Assembly: GCF_028640845.1 (NCBI RefSeq)
Contig: NC_080540.1
Coordinates: 154,821,920-154,885,919 of the forward strand
Direction: 5' to 3'
Origin: Ahaetulla prasina
Lineage: Eukaryota; Chordata; Lepidosauria; Squamata; Colubridae
DNA length: 64,000 nt
In this document: piece after piece, positions 1 through 11,215 of the stretch
Position numbering within the stretch: the stretch's first letter is position 1
Layout of the letters: each line of letters starts with the position of its first letter
Notes under the pieces: generated by a model
Told to the model about the DNA's origin: nothing
Databases searched by the model: none
The model's input: the letters and a program-made list of their open reading frames with translations, nothing else
Program-made: the position numbers and the translations under genes

Positions 1-1833
1 TTTGCCAAGTGAAGGTGAGCGTGTGAGTGTGCAAAGTTCCATTTGTGCAAACAGCGGGCGTGTGCACACAACCATCCCCTCTCCCCCTTGCCACCACCTC
101 CACTGCTGATCCACAGAGCCAGAAAGATTGGGGACTGCTGGTATAACTGATTGAAACTAAAATAAAATACTCTAATTAATACACTTAGCTTTTTCTTTTT
201 TTAAGTGAACCATTTACCATAAACAGGGAGCACTCACTCAAACTTCCCTAGGGTGGGAACCTACAACTCTGGTGCCCCTACAGAACAAACGTGGGATTGC
301 TTCCCAACCAAGATAATAAAAAGACTCTTCAATGCTGAATGCACAATGGGTAGAGGATCATATGTGAACAGCGTGTATCCATACATCCAATTACCAGTCT
401 TTTCATTCAGCTTTGAATCATGGGCTCTGAATTAGACATGGGCTATGTTTCAGAGGTTTCAAAAGACGGCTAGTTTATAGTCAGACTATGCTAGGTAACC
501 TGTGCCCATCCAATTGTTACAAGGGTCTAGTTTCCATCAGCCGTGGCCAGCCCTGACAAGCATCAGAATATTTGAATGAAATTGGGAGATCGCAGTTCCT
601 CTCTGCTTTCTACATGAGAATTTTGAATTACAGACCTAACTAGAGAAGGAGGTGTCAGCCGCTCTACTGCAGGAGTGATCTAAAGAATAAGATCTTGGAA
701 GTATGGGGGTCTCATTAGCCTTTACTTGGGAGCTTCTTGAGAAGTTCTGTGTATTTCCCCAGTGCTGAAAATCTTTATATCATTTAGATTATTCTCTCTA
801 AATCCTGGCTTCTAAATTTTCAAGGACGGTAGTATCTAGGGAAACATATGACAAGATTTTTTGTGTTCCCATATTTCTATAATTTTATTTATTCTTTTAT
901 ATATCTCTTAAATTGATAAACTGTACTCTTCTCCAACCAAATTCTCAGAGCGATGCACAATATAAACAACATAAACAACATAATAAAAACCTGTAATATC
1001 GGAGCAAAAATCATATCACACAATAAAATGTGAAAATATCTCTGCTATTACAATGAAATAATGATATAGTGCGCAAGTGTAAAAACACAGCAGATTAAAC
1101 CATTCTTTACCCAAGCCGTACATAACAAAGGAGCCAGTCTCACCTCCCTCAAAAGGGATTTCTACAATCGGGGTGCTCTTGATTCAAATTCACAAAAATC
1201 CTACCTTTCTATGTGGCAGAACATATCACAAGGACTCAGAGAATGACCATAAATTACCTCTGAAGTGGTTCATAGAGCTATAGACAGTTCTTCAGTGGCA
1301 CCACACTGTTACAAAAATTAGCATTGGGCGCATTAAGCATCTGGATGATGACAGGCCTTCTTTTTTTTGTTTTTTTTTAAAGGAACAAGTTTGTAGTTTT
1401 TAAGCAACCGAAGATAAGGTAGCTGCTCTTTGTGCAACTCCTGATCAAAATCTCAGAAGCTATAAAGCAGGCAGAGCAAGAGGCCCACCAGTCATAAGGT
1501 AAAATACTATCAGACATCTTTCTGCTAACCCCTTGCCCTAAAACTTATATGTTTGATTATCTCTCACTTTCATTATTGTAACCTTTCCCCTCTGGCCTTT
1601 TTCAGTCACCCTTCTGTCCTCTCAGCTCTCTTTAAACCTCTCCTATCAAAATTGTTTATTACTTATTTCACTTAGGCCACTGTCCAGTTTGAGGCCTCCA
1701 ATTGCACCAACCTCAACTGAATGAAGTTCTAGTGCTCTTTTATATGCTCCACTCTATGTTGGTTTTGCTCCTTAATACACACTGTGCCTTTCCTCCACAA
1801 ATACCACAATTTCCTTAAGGGCTTTGGTTGTAC
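1..1833. other. No recognisable element
   Basis: This is AT-rich sequence with only short chance open frames. A T-rich run lies at about 1362-1378. I recognise no exon or transposon here. Confidence 0.5.
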
Positions 1834-1841
1834 ACTTAGAG

Positions 1842-1982
1842 CAAGGTTGGCTAACCTTTTGGGTTGGGCGTGTGAAAAGTTCAGAAAATGCCTCCCTTGG
1901 CTCCGCTGGCATCTCTCTCTCTCTCTCCCTCCCTCCCTCCCTTCCTCTCTCTCCTCCCTCTCTCTCTTTCTCTCTCTCTCCC

Positions 1983-2019
<37 letters not shown>

Positions 2020-2084
2020 CCAACAGTCAAGGGAGGCATTTTCTGAATTTTTCACATGCCCAGCCCAAAAGGTTAGCCATCACT
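1842..2084. mobile_element. Palindromic hAT-like MITE with (CT)n/(GA)n centre
   Basis: The ends are inverted copies: ggctaaccttttgggttggg at the left matches cccagcccaaaaggttagcc at the right, with related inner arms around gttcagaaaatgcctccctt. The terminal motif resembles the CAGTGATGGCgAACC hAT family seen elsewhere in this window. The centre is CT/CCCT repeats (1913-1985) followed by (GA)n (1986-2017). No clean 8-bp target duplication was found. Confidence 0.75.
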
Positions 2085-2179
2085 AAGAATGCTCAGATGA
2101 AAGAGAAACAATCCATAACAAAGAGTAATAAATTAAATTATTTAAATTTATTACTTCATTGATAAATACATAATTGTAA

Positions 2180-2545
2180 ATATTTTTCAAAATGCCTAGC
2201 TGAGCCAACTCCAGGTCGCACAAGGCCTGGAAACTTCAGAGAATGCTCTTGCAATTACCGAAAAGAACTGGAAAGGTCTCCCTGTTCTCATGCGCAGTTC
2301 AGAAGCTCCAAAGGCCTTGTGAGAGGGCCCTGCTCTCATGGGGCCTCTGAAGTCTCTGGAAATTGTGTGAGAATGCTTGCGCAGTTTTTGGAGGCCTCAA
2401 GAGGCCATGTGAGAGAGCAGCGCACTCTCACGTGACTTCCAGAGTGTCCGGGGGCTTGGCGTGTCACCAAGAATGGCAAGGCATGTCAACTGTGACCTAT
2501 GCAGCACAGGCTTGCCATCACCGTCTTACAGCCAATGTAAGCATT
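2180..2545. mobile_element. Possible degraded DNA transposon
   Basis: Short motifs recur in both directions (gtgagaga, cctctga, ggcctcaagaggcc). The right part ends in cttgccatcaccgtc, reminiscent of the hAT ends in this window. The call is weak and the boundaries are approximate. Confidence 0.35.
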
Positions 2546-2822
2546 TTTATTTATTAAATTTATTTGCCGCCCATTTTGTTTCACATTGACTTTGTTTTCG
2601 CATTGTTTGCTCCTGACTAGAGGGATCTTTTTACATAACAAATCATTGGAATTGGCTAAGGAATTGGAATTGGGAATTAATTCATCATTTAACTAGGTAT
2701 GTCGAATGATGTTGACCAAACCTAGAGTAGGTTACATGTGTGGGTCTGTACCTGAGGGCAAAATAGACTTGAACCATACAAGGAGGTCATGATGTGTGGA
2801 GTGGAAAATTCTGGTAGTCCTG

Positions 2823-3240
2823 AAAGTCTGTAGAGATTCTCAGTCATCCAGGTCATGTTTGTCCCAAAAGTGCTATTTCAGGAGGCAACTGGAAAAAGCA
2901 CCTTTGGGACAACCATGACCTGGATGACTGAGAATCTCTACAGACTTTTAGCTATACAATTTGGGATGAACACTCTCTGAATGGTGTGGGAGTAGGAATG
3001 GATTTCCAGAGGGGGAAAAAATTGCAGATTACAGGAACCAGGAGCGCTACTCAGGTGACCTTGAGGACACAGATAAACCTCTGAGTTTCAACCACCCCCT
3101 AAAAGGATGCAAATGACCCGTTGTCTGCAAGAAATATAAATCCTTCCATTCCCCACTATTCTATCAGAGCTGAAGAAGCTTCTTGGATAAGAAGTGAATC
3201 ATCTTCAAAGAAAAAACAGGAAAGTCCAGTTACCTCCTGA
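2823..3240 (+). mobile_element. Penelope-like element fragment with fold-back end
   Basis: The first 126 bp form an imperfect hairpin. The left arm begins gtctgtagagattctcagtc and the right arm ends with its reverse complement, at 2823-2948. The segment from about 3040 to 3240 (ggtgaccttgaggacacaga, gctgaagaagcttcttggat) matches the 3' part of the larger Penelope-like copy at 43285-43920. It is a non-coding remnant. Confidence 0.65.
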
Positions 3241-4834
3241 AAGGATACCCTCATACAAGCTTTATATGGGTTGCTTACAACATTAGGAAACCTTTCTCCT
3301 TGCAGTATTGCAAATATGAAACATAGAACGGCTGAAGGAGGCTAATGTTGTGGATTAATGCCTGCCTCCCCACCTGCCATACTCCTCCCTATATGCCATG
3401 CTCCTGAGCCATAACGCACCTGCAACCAACAATCCATGAAATGAAAATCAATTACACACTGGAAAATTTGTTGACAAGTGTTTGGTCCTTTGTCCTTATT
3501 CCCAATCGTATAATCAAGCTTTACTTGTATGCAGTAATGTCTGGCGACGTTCTTTGCATGACAGCCTTGTCTCTCCTTTTTCGCTCTTTTGTCTTCCCAA
3601 GGTTAGTTTGGCTCTGTAAAATCGCTTCTTAGGGGCAAGGGCCTTTAGGACTCAACTCTCCCGTGCTATATCCCATGTAACATGTGTGGGATAGTGCATA
3701 CCAATATTGGCTATTTAGGGTTTCCACTTGAGGGGGGAGCAAAACATGGCCGAGGCAGGCTAGCCCGTAGGCAATCCAGTAATACCGAATATTCTGGTAA
3801 ATCAAACAAAAATGGATAAATCTATTCAGTCTGTGTAATTAATGCAGTACTGAGAATACACTGTTGTTCCATTAAATGTCACATCTCCATATCCCTCATG
3901 GAAGCCTTCCTTTTCCACCAATTTGTCTGGATCAAATACATGAACTTGTATGGATCATTTGCTCCTTTGTGAGCTGACGGATCACACCGGGGAATTGCGT
4001 TTCTCATTTGCACGCAATCTGTGCGGGGGCAAAACCTTTGTGACTCTCCGCAGATCTGCTTCCTAACCTGGCATTCTTCACTTCATTTCCCCTCCCCCAC
4101 CCTGCTCCTTCACCATGGACCTTGAGCCATTATTGGAGATCCTCGCTTTTATTTTATTTGTTTGGCTGTGATTTGCCCTTTAGAAATGAGAGGCTTAAAC
4201 AGCTAGACCACTTCAGCAATGGTAAAAGAAATGTAGTTTCTCTTTGGATGAGACAAACCAGCAATAGTATCCCAATGCAAAAGCAAACACATATCAAGCT
4301 GGGTTATTTTTCCCCATGATATCCACAGCCAATCTTAGCAAGGTGGAACCTTCTGTTCTGCAGCAGCCTTGAAGCTCTAACTTCAGCCAAGAGCAGTAGG
4401 CATCAAAACAATTCAGTGGTGCTAATAAACATATTTCATATCTTCTACTCCACATCAATACCTGTATCGAGCTACTACTACCAGAGATTTCTTTCCAAAG
4501 AGACAACAAATTGTAGAAGCTGGAAAACAGCCACTTTTCCCCGTAACAGTTTTCCTGCCTGTTGTTTATTTAATGCTGCACATTCTCCCGCCCCCAACAA
4601 AGCATCTTTCCAAAGCCACAGACATGCAGGGTTCAACTTGGGCCACAATGCCTTACTGCGTCCACACAGTTGCCATAGCATTCATTGCCATACACCTAGG
4701 CAAATTCAGGTTTCCAACAGTTTTAAAAAAATTTGCCTTTGAGGATACAGAATGGTAAATTATTTCCTTAGCAGCTATTTTGTTAACTCTGCTGTGAATC
4801 ATCCACGCATTTTTACGATTCTTTCTACAATGGA
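3241..4834. other. No recognisable element
   Basis: This is unique-looking intronic sequence. Open frames are short and lack codon character. Several repeats may be too old to recognise by eye. Confidence 0.5.
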
Positions 4835-4837
4835 GAC

Positions 4838-4935
4838 ATCACGGTATAGTGGTTAAGATGCTCGCCTAAGAGCAGGGAGATTTCGGGTCTGGTCCTCCCT
4901 TAAGCATGGAAGCCAGCTGGGCAATCTTAGGCCAG
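4838..4935 (+). mobile_element. tRNA-derived SINE fragment (MIR/L2-SINE type)
   Basis: The text ggtatagtggttaagatgct...gggtctggtcctccc resembles a tRNA head with A box and a degraded B box. It is followed by agccagctgggcaatcttaggccagtgac, which is typical of vertebrate MIR-like SINEs. It is truncated at the 3' side. Confidence 0.6.
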
Positions 4936-5009
4936 TGACTCCATCTCAATCTCAATTCCATCTCCGGCTTTACAACAAACCAACTGATAAACAAAGCCTC
5001 TTGTTGCGA

Positions 5010-7529
5010 CATGCACTGATAGCTTTGCTGGAAGGACTAGCTGAGCACAGTGCAAAACAAAGCACACATTGCAAACATATGGGAACGAGAAGGAGAAGGA
5101 TGAGGAGAGGAGAAGAGAAGAAGAAGGGGAAGGGCAACAACAACATGGAATTGCAATCTCCACCCATCAGAGATAATGACATGTTGGATTTACATATTCT
5201 TCTAATCAATAAGTTTGGACCTTGAATTAATTCCATTTAATAGAGACATAAAGGCATTAGGATATACCATAGGCACACTGTATACTGGATGCAAAAACAC
5301 TCAAAATCTTAAGGTACCTGTTGCCCAAGTTCCCAGTTGTTGCTCTAAGATGAGTCCTACTGGATCATCAGTCTAAAGCTTTATCTCTCTCAACATTCTT
5401 CATCACATAGAACTCAAAGGTCTTTGGGAAACTCATCTCCAGGGTATAAAATGTTTCCAACTGTTGCTTCATAGGAACTCGTATTTTGGACATGTTAACT
5501 TTGATACTCAAAGTATATTAGTTATTCAAAATAGTTCTCTTTGATTCCTGTATATATTTTCCACAACGGTTTGTTTGTTTTTTTAACCAATCGTTTACAT
5601 TGATTAAATAGGTGGGCAATTATTTCATCATTTAATGATATATGTCAAATGATATTAACTAAACCTAGACTAGGTGTCATCAGCTTGGACATAAGTGTTG
5701 CCCCACTGAGTTATGTGGTATGGGAGCGTAGGATATGAAAACGGTTTGGGACAGTTTGGGAGGGATCGGTGAAATCTCAGAAGATGCTGATGTTGAGCAA
5801 TGAATAGCTACAGTGATGAAGCAATGGAGGGAGTACGGCTGGATGCAGGAGTCTGGCCCTTCCAGGAGAAAGGAGGCTCATTTTGTTGAAAGTGCCTTCC
5901 TTCTAAACTATCTGCCTCCTTTCTAGGTCTGGAAGGTGGTCTCAGGCTGTTGCCGTTGAAGGTCACATCTCTGGGTGGTAAGGCCACATTCATCCAAACC
6001 CTGTCGGTAGATGAGTGTGTAGACCTGCCAGGCATCATTGCAACGAAGCCCAGTTGGACACAGACATGGATATCACCATGGCAAGATTTATCCTTCTCTG
6101 TTCAGCAGAGGTTGGGAAGGGGGAGGGGGGTTGTGATGTTTTGTGACACCTTAATTGTGATTAGATATGCCGCTTCATAAATAACCAGGTATGAAGGCCT
6201 GAACGTTGAAATTGGGCCACAGAGTCAAACTATGGCTGCTGGTGTGTACTGACCATCCTGCTACTCAGCAGCAACCCTACCTGAAAAATTAGATCTCATT
6301 GCCAGGTTGGTGTTGGAGTCCCAAAGCTATTAGAAATGGGGTGGGGGTGTTTCATTATGCCCTGAGTGTGGGATTTAGATAGGACTAGCATGGCACGTCC
6401 TCCGTGGTAACTATGCCTTTGTCCCAGGTGATTTCTAAGCTAGCATATATACAGGCAGTCGCATGTTAGTTCTGGTGTTGGCCTTAGACCAGGTGAGATG
6501 TGTTTGGACGTTGGAAGACAAGATAATCAAGGTCAGGTTATTATATGGCCGATAGATGGATTATGCTCTTGTGGAACCAATTAGGGTGGCTTGATGGACC
6601 CTATGGGTTTTCTAATGATGCTTGGGAGATTTTTCTCAGGGACCAGGCAGAAAGTCCTGTCACGTGCTTTTCTGAATTCTGGAACTCAGAGACAGGAAAG
6701 GTGTTGGACAAGACTGCTCCCATGTGGCCTCTCTGTAGTCACTGATCCTGCTTCTTCTCCAGAAGCTGAAGGGTCAGAAGAGATGCCTAGACCAATATTA
6801 TGGAAACGAAGAGTGAATACAACTGAACATGGAGGTGTTAAGAACAGATTCTTGCGCAGTGCCTTATACAAGCTTATCCGCAGCCTTCTGCTGAGGAGCA
6901 GGTGGGAAGTTTTTCTTGCAGGCTGCTGTGATACACTTTGAAGTCCTTGTTGACACCATCGCTCATATTCACTTTATATTGGAAGCCAGTACAGCAAGAT
7001 TAGTGAGGTTACATCTTGAGAAATCATCCTGGATTCTTTTGAACTCATAGTCTAAGGAAGTGGATAGGGTAGCTTAAGACCCATCATTGTGCATTGAACC
7101 CAGAAACTTCATTTTGAAAAGGAAAAAAAAAATCCCTCTTTACTGGAAGGGGTGCAACTATTTGACTTGATGGAGGCAGTGATGCACCCCTCCTAGCAGA
7201 GGATCTCTCCAACAGCAGTTGTTGACAACTTTTGTCCCTTTTCTTATCTTCTCATTAGAGGGGAGATTTTTGAAGAAGATAGTGTGGCTTCAGTCGTCAC
7301 ATATCCTAGATAAAATGAATTATCTTGATCCCTCACAGATTTCAACATGGGTCATTCCAGTGAATGACTGTCATCAGGATCCACAAGAAGGGAGTTCATA
7401 TCTGGTCCAATGGGGCATTTTGGTGACATTGAATAATACTGACTGTGGTATTTTGCACCCTTTGTGAGGCTGAGGGCATCATTATATGGTGATCCTGATT
7501 CTCCCTAAGAGGGCCGTTCCAATTGGTAG
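5010..7529. other. Mostly unrecognised intronic sequence
   Basis: It contains a purine-rich stretch at 5088-5145 (GGAGAAGA-like). A segment near 5615-5680 is similar to one near 2675-2735 (see findings). The open frame pair at 5808-6180 is short, overlaps on both strands and shows no family I know. Confidence 0.45.
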
Positions 7530-8850
7530 CTGGAAGGGAGGAATAGTTGAGCTTGTTGAACTTATAGTTGAACTCTTTAAATTGGCAGACAACACCAAGC
7601 TGGGGGGTGGGGGGGAGACGTAGCTAATACTTTTTGAAGATAGTCTCAAGATCCAGAATGATCTTGACAGACTTGAGCAGTGGGCCCCATCCAACAAGAT
7701 GCAGTTCAGTGGTGAGAAAAGTAAGGTCCTGCACTTAGGCAGGAAAAATCAAATGCACAGGTGCAGAACAGGTGGTGCTTGGCTCAATAATCGTAAGTAT
7801 GAGAGGGATTTAGGTGTCCTAGTGGATCATTGCAACTGCCCCCCAAAAAATCAATGCAATCTTAAGCTGCATCAACAGAGGGATAGCGTCAAGACAATGA
7901 GAAGCAATAGTACCATTTTACACTGCACTAGTGAGACCATACTTGGAATGGTCTGTATCCAGGTCTGGTCACCATGATGCAAAAAAAGATGTTGAGATCC
8001 TAGAAAGTGTGCAGAGAAAAGCAACAAAGATGATGAAGGGTCTGGAGGCTATCTCGCATGATGAACAATTGAGGAACCTGTCTAGCCCCGTGATGGCGAA
8101 CTTATGGCACGCGTGCCCAAAGTGGCAGATGTCGCCTGGCACACTCGGTCTTGCCTGTTTGTCTTCCGGGTTTCTGGCATGCAGGCACGCATGACGATCA
8201 GCTATCCTTCGCACGTGCAGCAGTGCCAAAAACCGGTGTGCACATGCGCGCTGGCCAGCTCATTGTCAGATGCGCATGCACACCAGTACCCGGAGGTTCA
8301 GCTTTTCCAGAGCGCGATCCCTTTGCGTGTGCAGCGATGCCAAAAACTGGCATGCGCATGTGCGTTGGTCAGCTGATCGTCAGGCACACATGCGCGCTAG
8401 AACTCAGAAATTTGACTTTTCTGGAGCGCGGCCCTGATGAGTGTGTGTGCGCGTGGGACAGTTCCACACAACCTTTTCAGCACTCGGTTCGCCATCACTG
8501 GTCTAGCCTATCAAAGAGAAGGCCTGTGGGGACATGATAACTGTCTTCTAATAGTTCAGGGGCTAACGCAAAGAAGAAGGGGTTGCCTTATTCTCTACAA
8601 CAACAGAGGGCAGGAGAAGAATGGATGGAAGCTTGTCAAAGAGAGATACAACCTAGAATTAAGGAAAAAAATTCCAACAATGGGAACAATTAATAAATAG
8701 AATGGCTTGTCTCCTGGGTCTCCATCAGGGGAGGCTTTCAAAAATAGACCAGAGAACCATTTGGCTGGGATGGAATAAAACTCCTGCCTTGAGAAGGGAG
8801 TTGAACTAGAAGACCTCCAAGGTCCCTTCCAGGCCTATGATTCTATGATC
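7530..8850 (+). mobile_element. CR1 LINE 3' part, interrupted by a hAT element
   Basis: The plus-strand frames, broken by frameshifts, read as the C-terminal reverse transcriptase region and 3' end of a CR1 LINE. Examples are 'LQWAPSNKMQFSGEKSKVLH' near 7675 and 'VQRKATKMMKGLEAISHDEQ' near 8005. The tail aaggtcccttcc...atgattctatgat is the CR1 3' terminus. A hAT element splits it at 8088-8500. The element is 5' truncated and inactive. Confidence 0.88.
8088..8500. mobile_element. hAT MITE inserted in CR1
   Basis: The left end ccgtgatggcgaac and right end gttcgccatcactg are inverted. The element is flanked by a perfect 8-bp duplication, gtctagcc, at 8080-8087 and 8501-8508. The 8-bp duplication is diagnostic of hAT. 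The interior is CpG/GC-rich with many CATGCGCA-like motifs and no transposase. Confidence 0.92.
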
Positions 8851-9024
8851 CCTTTGTACTTATTATGATGTATGGCTACCAGAGTTCAGTTCTCTCTCTC
8901 AAGTTATTTAATGTCTACATAAATCCATAAATTGGAGTGAGCTATTCTTTATGTGCTGATTATATTCAATTATATATCGCTATCCCAGGCAAGGCTCAAG
9001 ATAGAGTGGAAGTTCTTGGGGTTT

Positions 9025-9163
9025 TTTTTGGTTTACATTTATATCCCGCCCTTCTCCGAAGACTCAGGGCGGCTTACAGTGTATAGGGCAATAGTCTCAT
9101 TCTATTTGTATATTTTTTTACAAAGTCAACTTATTGCCCCCCCAACAATCTGGGTCCTCATTT
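9025..9163 (-). mobile_element. tRNA-derived SINE 3' half
   Basis: On the minus strand the text runs aaatgaggacccagattgtt ... cgccctgagtcttcggagaa ... gcgggatataaatg. This is the same tail as the SINEs at 12156-12409 and 51927-52190. The tRNA head is missing. Confidence 0.8.
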
Positions 9164-9348
9164 AAAAGTTCCTTTAAAAGTTGTGAGGAACTAGATGGAA
9201 CAATAGCAACAACAACAAAAATAATTCTGAATCAGAATAAGATGGAAGTGCTGTTTCTAGATAAACAATCTTTCCCCCAGTTCTTAGATCAGGTCTAAAA
9301 GGACCACGTTCTCCTTAAGAAACCAGATTTACAAGTCGAGGTGCTCAC

Positions 9349-9645
9349 GACAATAGATTCAAACTTAATGTCAACCGCTTCAATCTTGATTGCAGAAAAT
9401 ATGACTTAAGTAACAGAGTTGTTAATGCCTGGAATACACTGCCTGACTCTGTGGTCTCCTCTCCAACTCCTAAATGCTTTAACCAAAAACTGTCTACCAT
9501 TGACCTCACCCCATTCCTAAGAGGACCATAAGGGGCGTGCATAAGTGCACAAAAGTGCCTACCGTTCCTGTCCTATTGTTTCCTTTCAATATATGTTCCT
9601 GTATATAATGTTGTGACAAAATAAATAAATAAAAAATAAATAAAC
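9349..9645 (+). mobile_element. L3/CR1-type LINE 3' end
   Basis: The plus strand encodes the C-terminus 'LDCRKYDLSNRVVNAWNTLP' ... 'TIDLTPFLRGP', then stop. It matches the copy at 55740-56600 on the other strand. It is followed by a short 3' UTR (gtgcataagtgcacaaaagt) and an (AAAT)n tail. It is inserted in the L2 fragment. Confidence 0.85.
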
Positions 9646-10584
9646 AGTAGAGGGAGACCATGACTATGGGAACTTTTGCACAACTTCAACAGTTGAAGTC
9701 CTTTTTCAACCAGGAAGTCCTTATGACAGTGACTCATGCTCTTGTTGCCTTGCAATCAGACTGCTGTAATGCACACTACACGAGGTTGCTTTTGAACACG
9801 ATTCAGATTGTGACAGTCCTGCTGTGGCTGGAGAGGTGTTATTTCTACAGCATAACACCTGTGCAATTGTCACTGCACTGGTTGCCAGTAGGTTTCTGGG
9901 TCAAAATTCAAATAGCTAGTATAAATCTATAAAGCTCTTTTAAAAGGCACAGCTCCTGCTTACCTTGAAGTCCATCTCCTCTGTAAAATGCCCATCTTGT
10001 CAGGTCTTCTCAAAAGAGGATGCATAGGATCTCCATCCCAAAAGCGAGCAACAGGCCTCTTTTTTGGGAACAGCCCCAAATTGTGCTTATCCCTTTGAAG
10101 TCCACTTCATACCCCAATTGCTGGGGTTTTCAGTAAACTATTAGCCTTTTTTTCAAGAGGAATTTGGGCACTAGGGTTGGGTTGATTTAAGTTGATTTTC
10201 TATTATTTTCTGTTTGTTTGTTTTTTTGTTCCATTTTATTCGGAACAAATATGATCACAGCTTTTATATAATGTGGGCTGAGGTTGGTTGGTTTGCTTTT
10301 TTTTTTAATCGTTATGATTTTTTAAATTCTGCCTGTTCTTGTAAAACCCTTCCAGTCAGTGTGCTGTAGCAGTCTATAAATTTATGTAAGCAATAATAAA
10401 GAAATAAGCCTATCTGCATTGTCACAACAAGTCAATACAGCATACTGCCTCCTCTTTTCTCCACAATGATGCCAACGCCGTGCACAACATAGGTTCTTCT
10501 CTCTATGGATACCCAACATGACCAAAATGTAACATTAACTCCCTACCTCACAATCTTCAGAGAGACGAGAAGCCAGACACTCAC

Positions 10585-10780
10585 CACTTTAAAGTCAGCG
10601 GGGCCACATGGCTCCCCACGGAACAAGCAGGAGAGCAGCATTTCCTGGATATCATGGCCAGCTCGGTCCGAGAACTCCCGCATGTTAAAAGGTTTGGGCT
10701 TGAAGTTGCGGAAATTTGCCTTCTCCTGCAAGATCTCCAGCTGTTTCTCATCAGCCATTTGGGTGTCCGGAATCTCGTAC
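10585..10780 (-). CDS. ASIC1: ASIC1 coding exon 2 (residues 122-187)
   Basis: This 196-base exon completes codon 122 (AG|G, Arg) and encodes residues 123-187, part of the extracellular domain. It begins after the acceptor ttttcccctcag (10792-10781) and reads [18 protein letters not shown] at the start, the ASIC1 wording. It ends ...DFKV before the donor gtgagt (10584-10579), a phase-0 junction. C173 and C180 fall at the positions of a disulfide known in chicken ASIC1. [11 protein letters not shown] is conserved. One unusual residue is Ser159, where the mammal and bird proteins I recall have Tyr (FYDRAGHD). The open reading frame that runs on past DFKV is intronic read-through. The methionine at residue 130 is internal, so this is not a start. 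The next exon should begin VFTRYGKCYTF; I did not find it to the left. Confidence 0.95.
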
Positions 10781-10845
10781 CTGAGGGGAAAAAATCCAGA
10801 GCATAGTCACAGGGATTGTGTTTGGGTCTCTCTATTGATTGGGTT

Positions 10846-11203
10846 AAGGGACACGGTGGCTTAGTGAGTAAGACGCTGAGCTTGTCGATTGAAAGGTCGG
10901 CAGTTCAGCGGTTTGAATCCCTAGTGCTGCGTAACAGGGTGAGCTCCCGTTATTTGTCCCAGCTTCTGCCAACCTAGCAGTTCGAAAGCACGTAAAAAAT
11001 GCAAGTAGAAAAATAGGGTCCACCTTTGGTGGAAAGACAACAGTGTTCCGTGCACCTTTGGCATTGAGTCATGCCGGCCACATGACCATGGAGACGTCTT
11101 CGGACAACGCTGGCTCTTCGGCTTTGAAACAGAGATGAGCACTGCCCCCTAGAGTCAGGAACAACTAGCACGTATGTGCGAGGGGAACCTTTACCTTTAT
11201 CTT
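10846..11203 (+). mobile_element. Sauria SINE, antisense in ASIC1 intron 1
   Basis: The tRNA-like head (acacggtggcttagtgagta, B box cggtttgaatccc) is followed by the standard body: cccagcttctgccaacctag, atgccggccacatgaccatg. The BovB-related tail ends aggggaacctttacctttat. The imperfect duplication attgattgggtt/attggttgggtt flanks it. One end lies only 65 bp from the ASIC1 exon 2 acceptor. Confidence 0.93.
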
Positions 11204-11215
11204 ATTGGTTGGGTT

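Larger units (their letters stand above)
8865..10408 (+). mobile_element. L2 LINE fragment with two nested insertions
   Basis: Degraded plus-strand reverse transcriptase pieces occur in order. Near 8900 is a 'SVLSL.LFNVY...YSLCADYIQLYI' stretch and near 9250 a 'KMEVLF' stretch. From 9663 the text is 'MGTFAQLQQLKSFF', 'ALVALQSDCCNA' and 'LHWLPVGFWV', typical of L2. The copy is interrupted by a SINE tail (9020-9163) and an L3 3' end (9349-9645). The end is at a polyadenylation-like stretch near 10390. Confidence 0.75.
1..10584 (-). other. ASIC1: Part of ASIC1 intron 2, running off the left edge
   Basis: By position this is intron sequence downstream of coding exon 2. I looked on the minus strand for the expected next exon (VFTRYGKCYTF...) and for an ASIC1b-type alternative first exon and found neither. 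The stretch is filled with transposon pieces, listed separately. Confidence 0.7.

Noticed and set aside
3290..3326. Acceptor-like tract ending ttgcag
   Set aside because: Plus strand, opposite to ASIC1, and no coding exon follows.
4838..4910. Possible tRNA gene
   Set aside because: Decayed tRNA-like head of a SINE without a complete cloverleaf.
5808..6180. Overlapping 76-codon frames on both strands
   Set aside because: No family recognised and no splice context; probably chance.
8151..8537. 128-codon frame
   Set aside because: It lies inside the hAT MITE and its CR1 flank and is rich in Cys/Arg from CpG repeats.
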